From Pseudomonas sp. BCA17 (GTDB lineage Bacteria; Pseudomonadota; Gammaproteobacteria; Pseudomonadales; Pseudomonadaceae), in contig NZ_SGWI01000001.1 of assembly GCF_004519405.1 (NCBI RefSeq), positions 620,001 through 684,000 of the forward strand: a stretch of 64,000 bases of DNA. The letters run 5' to 3'. The position numbers were made by a program, and so were the translations under genes. Shown piece after piece: positions 33,383 to 41,258 of this stretch. The notes under the pieces were generated by a model. That model was not told where the DNA came from and did no database searches. It saw nothing but the letters and a program-made list of their open reading frames with translations. Position 1 is the stretch's first letter, and every line of letters begins with the position of its first letter.

Positions 33383-34921
33383 ATGAATGCCTGCAGCGAC
33401 ACCATCGACATCGCCATCATCGGCTCAGGTTTCGCTGGGCTGTGCATGGCGATCAAACTCAAGGAGGCCGGGATCACCGACTTCCTGGTTGCCGAGCAAG
33501 CCGAGACCCTCGGCGGTACCTGGCGTGACAACCATTACCCCGGCTGCGCCTGCGACGTGCAGTCCCACGTGTACTCATTTTCCTTTGCACCCAACCCGGA
33601 CTGGACGCGGCAGTTCGCCCCGCAGCCGGAGATCCGTGCCTACCTGGAGCAGTGCGCCCGACGTTTCGAGCTGGCGCCATTCCTGCGTTTTGGCATGGGC
33701 CTGCAACGCGCCGTTTTCGATGAACAGCAGCAACGCTGGCAGCTCAGTTTCGGCAATGGCCGACACATCAGCGCACGGGTGCTGATATCGGGCATGGGCG
33801 GCTTGTCGCGCCCGGCGCTGCCGGATATTCCAGGACTGGAGAGCTTCAAGGGCACGCGCTTCCACTCGCAGCAGTGGGACCACGAGTATTCATTGCGGGG
33901 CAAACGCGTGGCGGTGATCGGCACCGGCGCCAGTGCCATTCAGTTCGTTCCGCAGATCGCGTCGCAGGTGGCTCATCTGGATCTGTTCCAACGCACGCCA
34001 CCGTGGATCATGCCCAAACCGGACCGCGACATTTCGCGTGTTGAGCGCTGGGCGTTCAAGCATCTGCCGTTCACTCAGCGGCTGGTGCGCGGCGCGTTTT
34101 ACTGGGCGCTGGAAGGACGCGTGGTCGGCTTCGCCCAGCACCCGCGCTTGATGAAAATGGTGCAGAAAATTGCCCTGCGCCACCTGCACAAACAAGTCAC
34201 CCGCCCTTCCCTGCGCAAAATCCTGACGCCGGATTACACCATCGGTTGCAAGCGCGTGCTGATCTCCAATGACTATTACCCGGCGCTCTCGCGCAGTAAT
34301 GTCGAGGTGGTGACCCAGAGTGTGCTGCGGATCGAAGCCGACGGCGTCGTCACCAGCGACGGCATCAAGCACCCGGCCGATTGCCTGATCTTCGGCACCG
34401 GTTTCCAGGCCACCGATCCGTTGCCACGGGACTGCATCATCGGCCGCAATGGGATCGACCTGATGGACACCTGGCGTGACGGTGCCCATGCCTACAAGGG
34501 CACCACGGTGCCGGGCTACCCGAACCTGTTCCTGATCGTCGGCCCCAATACCGGGCTGGGCCATAATTCGATGATTCTGATGATCGAGGCCCAGGTCACC
34601 TACATCCTCGATGCGCTCAAACAGATGCAGCGTCATCGCATCGCCACGGTGGACATCCAACCCGCCGTGGAAGAGGCCTACAACCTTCAGTTGCAGGACA
34701 AGCTCAAGCGCACCATCTGGAACACCGGTGGCTGCCAGAGCTGGTACCTCGACCCGCGCACCGGCAAGAACACCACCTTGTGGCCCGGTTCGACCTGGCG
34801 TTTCAAACAGGTGACCCGGCAGTTCGCCCTCAAGGATTACGCCATCCATCCAATGCCGGTCAGCCAGTCACCCGCCCCGGTTCCGGCACCCCATTCCAGC
34901 GCAGAAGGCAGCTTGTCATGA
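33383..34921 (+). CDS. Flavin-containing / Baeyer-Villiger-type monooxygenase
   Basis: A 512-residue class B flavin monooxygenase. The FAD site is IIGSGFAGLCMAIKLKEAG (residues 12-30). GGTWRDNHYPGCACDVQ follows, and the Baeyer-Villiger fingerprint F-x-G-x3-H-x3-W is exactly present in FKGTRFHSQQW near residue 156. The NADPH site is VIGTGASAIQFVPQIA near 178. It would insert oxygen into ketones to give esters, or act like AlmA on very long alkanes; the sequence favours the first but does not exclude the second. Its stop overlaps the SDR start (ATGA). With the SDR and the PF10118 protein it forms a three-gene operon in the alkane locus. Confidence 0.88.
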   Translation: MNACSDTIDIAIIGSGFAGLCMAIKLKEAGITDFLVAEQAETLGGTWRDNHYPGCACDVQSHVYSFSFAPNPDWTRQFAPQPEIRAYLEQCARRFELAPFLRFGMGLQRAVFDEQQQRWQLSFGNGRHISARVLISGMGGLSRPALPDIPGLESFKGTRFHSQQWDHEYSLRGKRVAVIGTGASAIQFVPQIASQVAHLDLFQRTPPWIMPKPDRDISRVERWAFKHLPFTQRLVRGAFYWALEGRVVGFAQHPRLMKMVQKIALRHLHKQVTRPSLRKILTPDYTIGCKRVLISNDYYPALSRSNVEVVTQSVLRIEADGVVTSDGIKHPADCLIFGTGFQATDPLPRDCIIGRNGIDLMDTWRDGAHAYKGTTVPGYPNLFLIVGPNTGLGHNSMILMIEAQVTYILDALKQMQRHRIATVDIQPAVEEAYNLQLQDKLKRTIWNTGGCQSWYLDPRTGKNTTLWPGSTWRFKQVTRQFALKDYAIHPMPVSQSPAPVPAPHSSAEGSLS

Positions 34922-35808
34922 AGTCATTCAACGGCCGCGTGGCGGCAATTACCGGCGCGGCATCCGGCATGGGCCGCGCATTGGCCCTGGCCCTGGCGCG
35001 GGAAGGCTGTCACTTGGCGCTTGCGGATAAAAACAGCCAGGGCCTGGAACAGACGCTGGCGCTGATCCGGACCTCAATCTCGTCGCCGGTAACGATCACG
35101 ACCCAGGTGCTGGACGTGTCCGACCGTCAGGCGGTGGAGGAATGGGCCGCACGCTGCGTCGCCGACCACGCCCAGGTCAACCTGATCTTCAATAATGCCG
35201 GAGTGGCATTGTCGAGCACCGTGGAAGGCGTGGATTACGCCGACCTGGAATGGATCCTCAACATCAACTTCTGGGGCGTGGTGTACGGCACCAAGGCGTT
35301 CCTGCCACACCTCAAAGCCAGCGGTGACGGGCATGTGATCAACACGTCCAGCGTGTTCGGCTTGTTCGCCCAGCCCGGCATGAGCGGCTACAACGCCTCC
35401 AAGTTCGCCGTGCGCGGCTTTACCGAAGCATTGCGCCAGGAACTCGACCTGCAGCGTTGCGGCGTCTCGGCCACCTGCGTACACCCCGGCGGCATTCGTA
35501 CCGATATCTGCCGCAGCAGCCGCATCGACGCCAACATGACCGGGTTTCTCATCCACAGCGAACAGCAGGCCCGCGCCGACTTCGAAAAGTTGTTCATCAC
35601 CGACGCCGACCAGGCGGCAAAAGTGATTCTGCAAGGCGTGCGCAAAAACAAGCGCCGCGTGCTGATCGGCCGCGACGCCTATTTCCTCGACCTGCTCGCC
35701 CGCTGCTTGCCGGCGGCCTATCAAGCGCTGGTGGTGTTTGCCAGTAAACGCATGGCGCCCAAACCACGCGCGCCGGTATTTGAAACCAACGACGAGCCTC
35801 GTCACTGA
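34918..35808 (+). CDS. Short-chain dehydrogenase/reductase
   Basis: A 296-residue classical SDR. ITGAASGMGRALALALAREG binds NAD(P) (residues 11-30). NNAGVALSSTVEGV, then NTSSVFGLFAQPGMSGYNASKFA, gives the catalytic Ser, Tyr and Lys, and CVHPGGIRTDI follows. The C-terminal extension (ILQGVRKNKRRVLIGRDAYFLDLLARCLP) is typical of SDRs paired with flavin monooxygenases. It could oxidise a secondary alcohol to the ketone that the monooxygenase attacks. The ATG at 34918 overlaps the previous stop by four bases; an open frame upstream belongs to the monooxygenase gene. Confidence 0.9.
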   Translation: MKSFNGRVAAITGAASGMGRALALALAREGCHLALADKNSQGLEQTLALIRTSISSPVTITTQVLDVSDRQAVEEWAARCVADHAQVNLIFNNAGVALSSTVEGVDYADLEWILNINFWGVVYGTKAFLPHLKASGDGHVINTSSVFGLFAQPGMSGYNASKFAVRGFTEALRQELDLQRCGVSATCVHPGGIRTDICRSSRIDANMTGFLIHSEQQARADFEKLFITDADQAAKVILQGVRKNKRRVLIGRDAYFLDLLARCLPAAYQALVVFASKRMAPKPRAPVFETNDEPRH

Positions 35809-35823
35809 ACAGGAGAACGCACC

Positions 35824-36666
35824 ATGCTGCCGATCCGTCGCGACATCCGCTTTGCCTTGCCCGCCGAGCGCATCAAGAACTGGCATGAACAAGGCCCGTT
35901 CATCACCCACTTCTTCAACGCCTTGTCACTGCTGTTTCCCCAGGGCGAACTGTTTTTCATGGACAGTGTGCGCCACTACCGCTCACAGATTGACGATCCT
36001 GCCCTGAAGGCCGAGATTCAAGGGTTTATCGGCCAGGAGGCGATGCACAGCCGCGAACACGTGGCCTACAACGATCTGCTGCAAGCGGCCGGGTTGCCGG
36101 CACACACCCTCGACCGCCGTCTCAAGTTCATCCTGGATCTGCAAAAAAAACACATGCCGCCCTCGTTCAACCTGGCGGTGACCATTGCCCTTGAGCACTA
36201 CACCGCGATGCTCGCCGAGATTCTGCTGAGCGACCCGTCGCGTTTTGGCGACTCGCTCCAGGGCTACCAGCAGATGTGGTACTGGCATGCCCTTGAGGAA
36301 ACCGAACACAAGGCGGTGGCGTTCGACGTGTGGAACACGGTGATCAAGCCCGGCCCGCTGCGTTACCTGCTGCGCACCGGCACCATGCTCACCACCACCG
36401 CGCTGTTCTGGCTGGTGGTGTTTGATTTTCACCTGCGCCTGCTACTGGCCGATCGCACATCGGGCGGGCATCTGAAGGGTTTCTGGCGCATGCTCAAGTT
36501 TCTGTATGGCCCCAAAGGGGTGTTCCCGCGCATGGTGCGGCCATGGCTGCATTATTTCAAACCGGGCTTTCATCCCTGGGACCACGACAATCGCGCGCGC
36601 CTGGCGGGCATCGATAGCCTGCTCGATGAGATAGATCGCACCCGGCGCGGTTACGAGTCGGCCTAG
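35824..36666 (+). CDS. PF10118-family metal-dependent hydrolase
   Basis: A 280-residue protein of the 'predicted metal-dependent hydrolase' family PF10118. It shows FINALSLLFPQGELFFMDSVRHYR-like segments, then GQEAMHSREHVAYN and ALEETEHKAVAFDVWN, whose paired Glu/His residues resemble those of di-iron or ferritin-like proteins. Hydrophobic helices (TMLTTTALFWLVVFDFHLRLLL) suggest membrane contact. It starts 15 bases after the SDR with GGAG upstream, as third gene of the operon. Members regularly accompany alkane and ketone monooxygenases, but no reaction is established. It overlaps the EAL gene by four bases at the 3' ends. Confidence 0.82.
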   Translation: MLPIRRDIRFALPAERIKNWHEQGPFITHFFNALSLLFPQGELFFMDSVRHYRSQIDDPALKAEIQGFIGQEAMHSREHVAYNDLLQAAGLPAHTLDRRLKFILDLQKKHMPPSFNLAVTIALEHYTAMLAEILLSDPSRFGDSLQGYQQMWYWHALEETEHKAVAFDVWNTVIKPGPLRYLLRTGTMLTTTALFWLVVFDFHLRLLLADRTSGGHLKGFWRMLKFLYGPKGVFPRMVRPWLHYFKPGFHPWDHDNRARLAGIDSLLDEIDRTRRGYESA

Positions 36667-38738
36667 GCTTGCGCCAAGGCTTCGCGTTCGCGCACGAAGT
36701 ACGGCACCCGGTCGCCGGGCAGCGCTTTGCTGAAATACCAACCCTGGATAAACAGCTCGGTGCCGGTGTTCAAAAAAGCCAACTGCTCGGCGGTCTCCAC
36801 GCCCTCGACCACCACGCCCAGGCTCAGCGCCTCGCAGAAGCGCAACATGCCGGTCAGCACCTGAGCGCCCTTGGGGTCGCTTTGGGCGACCACAAAACTG
36901 CGATCGATCTTGATGAAATCCACGGGAAACTGGTGCAGATAACTCAACGCCGAAAAGCCGGTGCCAAAATCATCGAGATAGACCTTGGCGCCGATCGATT
37001 GCAGCTTCTGGATGGTCTGGCGCGTAGCCTGGATATCACCGACCAACGCGTCCTCAGTAATTTCCACCGACACTCGCCCATGGGCCTGTGCAAGGATTTG
37101 CACCAGGCGATCACCATAGGCGGCGTGTGTCAGGGTCGAACTGGAAACGTTAATGGTCATCGGCAATTCAAAGCCAACCCTCTTCCATTGCTGGTACTGG
37201 CGCACGGCCTGGGATGCTACCCATACATCCACATCCGGCATGAGCCGTGCCTGCGCCAGCCATTGCAGGAACTCCCAGGGTGAATGCACCGTGCCTTGGC
37301 TGTCCCGGGCGCGCATCAAGGCTTCACAACCGGTGCACAGGCCGGTACGGATGGAGATTTGGGGCTGGAACTCCAGGTAGAACTCGTAATCGCTGATCTG
37401 CTGAATCCGGCTGAACTCGACGGCCTGGCGTGCCGCGCTGCGATGGGACGCCAGCACCGGGTCGAGTTCCAGCAAGCGGCCTTTTTCTTCAAGACCGCGA
37501 AAGGTCATGTCCAGGGACTTGAGGTACACCGTACCGCTCTCGCTGGACTGGCGATGCAGCGCGCGCACATAAGGCGCGTACACCAGGGTCCCGAGCCCCA
37601 GAAGTGCCAGTTGCAACACCACCGCAGCTATGTCGCCATGGGTACTCAGGTAGGCATTGAGCAATACCGGTGCGGTAAGCGGCACGCTGGCCACCGCCGG
37701 CGCCACCCAGCCCATCTGTACCACCGCCAAGGCCACCATGGCGTTGAGCGCCGGCACCAGCAGGAACGGGATGAACAGACGTGGGTTGAGGATGATCGGC
37801 AAACCAAACAACAGCACCTCGCTGACGTTGAATAACGACAGCGGTAAGCTGGCAATCGCCAGCAACCGCATGGTGTGGCTCTTGGAAAACAGCAGGATCG
37901 CAAACAGCAGGCACAACGCCGCGCCCGAGCCGCCGATAAACGCGAAACACCCCAGCAAACCACTGTTGAGCAGGTATCGGCTCGGCTCACCCGCCGCCAG
38001 CGATGCGCCGTTGAGCACCACGGCCTGGTCGAGTACATCGAACAGCGGCTGCATGGCATAGACACCGTGTATGCCGAAAAACCACAACAACGAATTCATC
38101 AAGGTCACGAACAATCCGCTGCCGTAGGGGGTCTGCAGCACATCGAGCACCTGAGGCCCCTGAAGCTGCATAACATAGGGAATCTGCAGCAGCGACGACA
38201 ACACCAACACCAGTGACAGCGCAGTGATCGCGCCAGGCACCACCATGTTGATAGTCCCTTTGAGGTTGTGCCCGACCAGGTCCTCGTTGACCAGGCGCGT
38301 CCAACGAAAGCGGTGCAACCAGGCGATGGCGGGCACGTTGATCAAGGGTGACGCAATGGCAATGAACAGCACGAAGGTGGCCGAAGCCCGGGGATAATCG
38401 CGCAGGACGAAGGTGGCCACGACCACGTGGGCAAGGCACAGGAAAGCGACCGGCAATTGGGGTAGGCGATACTGAATCGCCAGCATATACCCGATGGACG
38501 CGGCGACCAGCAGTGGGATGACCGCGCTGATCTGGTTATGCAACCCCGCCAGAAAGCCCACGACCTGTGGGTCGAGCCCCAGCACACTGGCGCATTCGGA
38601 CAGGATCAGGAAGCCGGCAGACACCAACAGGCACGGCAGGATCCACAACAATCCCTCACGGATCGCCCGCAACGACTCCGTACTGGCCAGGGCCGCCAGG
38701 CGCTGAGTTAGGAAAAGCTTGAACAGCGTTTGCGCCAT
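36663..38738 (-). CDS. PTS EIIC-like membrane domain fused to an EAL phosphodiesterase
   Basis: A 691-residue fusion. Residues 1-~390 form eight to ten helices of the PTS EIIC type (GLLWILPCLLVSAGFLILSE, ISAVIPLLVAASIGYMLAI, FVTLMNSLLWFFGIHGVYAM with the family's NS-x-WFFG-x-HG signature). Residues ~425-680 are an EAL domain: GCEALMRARD, MTINVSSSTL, VSVEITEDAL, YLDDFGTGFSALSYL, FIKIDRSFV, VVVEGVETAEQ and QGWYFSKALP. All acidic and Lys catalytic landmarks appear intact, so cyclic-di-GMP hydrolysis is likely. No GGDEF domain is present and no EIIA/EIIB genes lie nearby. The membrane half probably senses a ligand rather than transports a sugar; that is inference. Confidence 0.88.
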   Translation of the reverse strand: MAQTLFKLFLTQRLAALASTESLRAIREGLLWILPCLLVSAGFLILSECASVLGLDPQVVGFLAGLHNQISAVIPLLVAASIGYMLAIQYRLPQLPVAFLCLAHVVVATFVLRDYPRASATFVLFIAIASPLINVPAIAWLHRFRWTRLVNEDLVGHNLKGTINMVVPGAITALSLVLVLSSLLQIPYVMQLQGPQVLDVLQTPYGSGLFVTLMNSLLWFFGIHGVYAMQPLFDVLDQAVVLNGASLAAGEPSRYLLNSGLLGCFAFIGGSGAALCLLFAILLFSKSHTMRLLAIASLPLSLFNVSEVLLFGLPIILNPRLFIPFLLVPALNAMVALAVVQMGWVAPAVASVPLTAPVLLNAYLSTHGDIAAVVLQLALLGLGTLVYAPYVRALHRQSSESGTVYLKSLDMTFRGLEEKGRLLELDPVLASHRSAARQAVEFSRIQQISDYEFYLEFQPQISIRTGLCTGCEALMRARDSQGTVHSPWEFLQWLAQARLMPDVDVWVASQAVRQYQQWKRVGFELPMTINVSSSTLTHAAYGDRLVQILAQAHGRVSVEITEDALVGDIQATRQTIQKLQSIGAKVYLDDFGTGFSALSYLHQFPVDFIKIDRSFVVAQSDPKGAQVLTGMLRFCEALSLGVVVEGVETAEQLAFLNTGTELFIQGWYFSKALPGDRVPYFVREREALAQA

Positions 38739-39029
38739 GACCTGTCCCTCTGCCTGTCACTCGCTGCAACGCTACACGTCCTGATAGCGGGAGCGAAAGC
38801 TTTTTGCCACTTTCCAGGGGGGTTTGGGCGGCAGATATCCCCTTGCTACGCTGATCGGCAGATGAATAATAGGAACTTTCCGACGTAACCTGCCCCCTAA
38901 GCTGATCTGAGTCGGTATCATCCGCGGCTTTCTGCGCATTAATGGATGCTGCAGCCAGGGTGAAACCCGGGCTACCCACTCAGGGATGCGGTCTAGAACG
39001 GAAGCAGGCACTCAGGAGAAGGCTTAACT

Positions 39030-39311
39030 ATGCAAGACAAACGCTCACCAAACACTATGCGTCCCATCTTCGTCACCATTGTGCTGTGGCTGTGCAGCGT
39101 TGCGCTGTTGTTCATCATCAAGAACGTGATTGAACTCTATACCGGGCCAGTCGCTGAAACCTGGATAGACCTGACCCTGGTTCTGGCGGCTTACCTGATG
39201 TTCTTCCTGCTGGCGCCATTGCAGAGCTGGATTCAGCGCAAGGCCCACAAACGCGCTCGACGTCATCTGAACCGTAACGCCTCCGATACCGAGCCGCGTC
39301 GTTCTCACTAA
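39030..39311 (+). CDS. Small two-helix membrane protein, unknown
   Basis: A 93-residue protein with two hydrophobic helices (FVTIVLWLCSVALLFIIK; DLTLVLAAYLMFFLLAPL) joined by a short loop, and a strongly basic tail (RKAHKRARRHLNRN). AGGAGAAGG precedes the ATG at a good distance. I do not recognise the family. The 291-base gap upstream (38739-39029) has no other gene. It is followed ten bases later by the DUF6388-like gene, so the two may be co-transcribed. Confidence 0.7.
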   Translation: MQDKRSPNTMRPIFVTIVLWLCSVALLFIIKNVIELYTGPVAETWIDLTLVLAAYLMFFLLAPLQSWIQRKAHKRARRHLNRNASDTEPRRSH

Positions 39312-39321
39312 GGTGCACATC

Positions 39322-39651
39322 TTGTCAGCCCCCGGCGATAAGCATCAACTTGCCCTGGATCGATTCCTGCGCGAACAGCCGCAACTGGTCACCCAGTTGG
39401 ACAGTCTCAACCCGCTGGCGGCCCAGGCCAGGGGAGAAACCCTTGCGCAATATCGTGCCGAACGCCTGCATGAAGCCTTCGAAGCGGAGGCTGAGCGCCT
39501 GAACCTGTTCGCCTGGGAATTGACCCTCAAGCTCACGGCCGAATCCGCCGAAGCCTTCGAGGCCCAGCGCCTCGAAGTGCACAAGGAAGTCGCGCAGATG
39601 GCCGGTCTGGGCTGGGCTGAATACTGCCAACTGCATGGCTTGACCGGTTGA
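39322..39651 (+). CDS. DUF6388-like small helical protein
   Basis: A 109-residue protein: LSAPGDKHQLALDRFLREQPQL, then a Glu/Ala-rich helix (RLHEAFEAEAERLNLFAWELTLKL), ending MAGLGWAEYCQLHGL. The pattern matches the DUF6388 family of pseudomonads. The start is a TTG at 39322 with AAGG eight bases upstream; an in-frame GTG at 39313 lacks a site. Function unknown. It ends six bases from the convergent kinase gene of the T6SS cluster. Confidence 0.65.
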   Translation: MSAPGDKHQLALDRFLREQPQLVTQLDSLNPLAAQARGETLAQYRAERLHEAFEAEAERLNLFAWELTLKLTAESAEAFEAQRLEVHKEVAQMAGLGWAEYCQLHGLTG

Positions 39652-39657
39652 CCCACG

Positions 39658-40500
39658 CTACAAGCCCCAACGAGGCCGCTTGCGGCCAATCACCTCGCGC
39701 AACTCGGCGGCCGTTACGGTACGGCGTTCCGGGTCTACCGCCAACGCGCAGCGTAGTGCGGGCCAGCAATACCCAGGCAGTTGCCTGGGGCGAGCCAGCT
39801 TGTCCATGGGACGACGCTCACCAAGACGTTTGCCATGGGCCAATTCATACAATACACACGCCACACCGTACACGTCGGCAGCGGCGGTCAACGCACCGCC
39901 TACCAACAGTTCAGGGGCCGCATACGCGGGCGTCCAGGCATTGAAACGCTCGCGATTCAACGTCGGCAAACCCGCCTTCGCCCACGCCGGCGCATAACCC
40001 AGACCAAAATCGAATAAACACACCCCCTCTTCCCCGACCATGACATTGGCCGGTTTCACATCGCCATGCAGAATGTTTTGCAGATGGGTATAGGCCAGCG
40101 CATCCAGCAACTGCATGGCCAAGGGTTGCAGCTCCCGCCAGGGCAAACCATCAGGGCACTCCGGCAACAGCCGGTCCAGGGTCATCCCCTGCAACCACTC
40201 CATCGTGAAGAACGCGACTTGGCTGTGGGTGTCAACCTCGAACGAAAACATCCGTACCACGCGCTCGTGACGCAGGCTGCGAGACAACGCAAACTCGCTG
40301 TACAGCAACAGATGTGCATCGGGGCACTGGGAAAAAGACTCGTCCAACCGCTTGAGCGCAACCCTGGAACAGGGTTCGCCAAACTGTTCATGCAACAGGT
40401 CCCGAGCGCCATGCACCACACCCATCCCTCCCCGGCCCAGCACACGCTCAAGGTGATAACGCCCCAAAAGCAGGTCGGGAGGATCAGGCACGGCGTTCAA
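39658..40500 (-). CDS. stk1: T6SS-associated Ser/Thr protein kinase
   Basis: A 280-residue Hanks-type kinase: glycine loop VLGRGGMGVVHGA (residues 18-30), lysine RVALKRLDE, catalytic loop ILHGDVKPANVMV, metal loop LFDFGLGYA and the APE-like AYAAPELL. The catalytic loop has HGD in place of HRD, a variant seen in other bacterial T6SS kinases. There is no C-terminal transmembrane or sensor domain, so it is cytosolic. It is the last gene of the T6SS run, overlapping the phosphatase by four bases. By order it corresponds to Stk1 of P. aeruginosa HSI-II; a likely substrate is the Fha protein of the same cluster. Confidence 0.9.
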   Translation of the reverse strand: MNAVPDPPDLLLGRYHLERVLGRGGMGVVHGARDLLHEQFGEPCSRVALKRLDESFSQCPDAHLLLYSEFALSRSLRHERVVRMFSFEVDTHSQVAFFTMEWLQGMTLDRLLPECPDGLPWRELQPLAMQLLDALAYTHLQNILHGDVKPANVMVGEEGVCLFDFGLGYAPAWAKAGLPTLNRERFNAWTPAYAAPELLVGGALTAAADVYGVACVLYELAHGKRLGERRPMDKLARPRQLPGYCWPALRCALAVDPERRTVTAAELREVIGRKRPRWGL

Positions 40501-41258
40501 GATCGCACCACGACAGCGGTCAGGTCATCCTGCGTCGGCCGGCGCAACGCCCTGGCAAACAACTGATCCACCGCGTGCTGTGGCGCATCCACGCTCAACG
40601 CACACCCCAGGTCGCCATGGCTGAGCGCCTGGTAAAGGCCGTCACTGCACAATAAAAATACATCGCCCGGGCGGGTGCTCAGTTCCAGCACTTCAAGATG
40701 CAACGGCGAGCGCGCACCAACGGCGCGAGTCAAGGCCCTGGCGTCAGGGTGGGCGCGGGCTTGCATCGGGCTCAACTGGCGCTCATCCATCAGACGCTGT
40801 TGGAGGGAATGGTCCCTCGACAACAAGTAAAGGCTCTGCTGGCGCCACAGATAACAGCGACTGTCACCCGCCCAGAGACAAGCCGCACGCCCGTTCTCAA
40901 GCAACAGCGCAACCACAGTGCTGCCCATCGTGACGTGGCTGCCCGCGACGGGTTCCACTCGCGCATCACCCAACCGTTGATTGACGTCTTGCAAACGTTG
41001 ACGGACCGCGCCGACCCGCCGATCAAGGCCGCCCTGGGCCGACAACTCAGCCAGGCTGCTGACTACCCATTGGCTGGCCACATCTCCGTGGTGATAGCCG
41101 CCCATGCCGTCCGCCACTGCCCAGCAGCCTCGTTGCGGGCAGTCCAGGAAGGCATCTTCATTGCGGGCTCGTGCTCGCCCTTGCTGCGAGTGCCCGGCAC
41201 TGCGCCATGGGCGCAGTCCCCGGCTCACAGCTGCTCCGGCAAACGGAAAGTGCGCCAT
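40497..41258 (-). CDS. stp1: T6SS-associated PP2C-type phosphatase
   Basis: A 253-residue PPM/PP2C phosphatase. Metal-binding landmarks are RNEDAFLDC, AVADGMGGYHHGD, LWAGDSRCYLW, LLCSDGLYQAL and PTQDDLTAVVV. The first ~34 bases overlap the end of tssM, and its stop overlaps the kinase start, so phosphatase and kinase are coupled to the structural genes. It would reverse phosphorylation by the adjacent kinase, as Stp1/PppA do in other T6SS. The N-terminal SRGLRPWRSAGHSQQGRARARN matches the usual start of these phosphatases. Confidence 0.92.
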   Translation of the reverse strand: MAHFPFAGAAVSRGLRPWRSAGHSQQGRARARNEDAFLDCPQRGCWAVADGMGGYHHGDVASQWVVSSLAELSAQGGLDRRVGAVRQRLQDVNQRLGDARVEPVAGSHVTMGSTVVALLLENGRAACLWAGDSRCYLWRQQSLYLLSRDHSLQQRLMDERQLSPMQARAHPDARALTRAVGARSPLHLEVLELSTRPGDVFLLCSDGLYQALSHGDLGCALSVDAPQHAVDQLFARALRRPTQDDLTAVVVRS

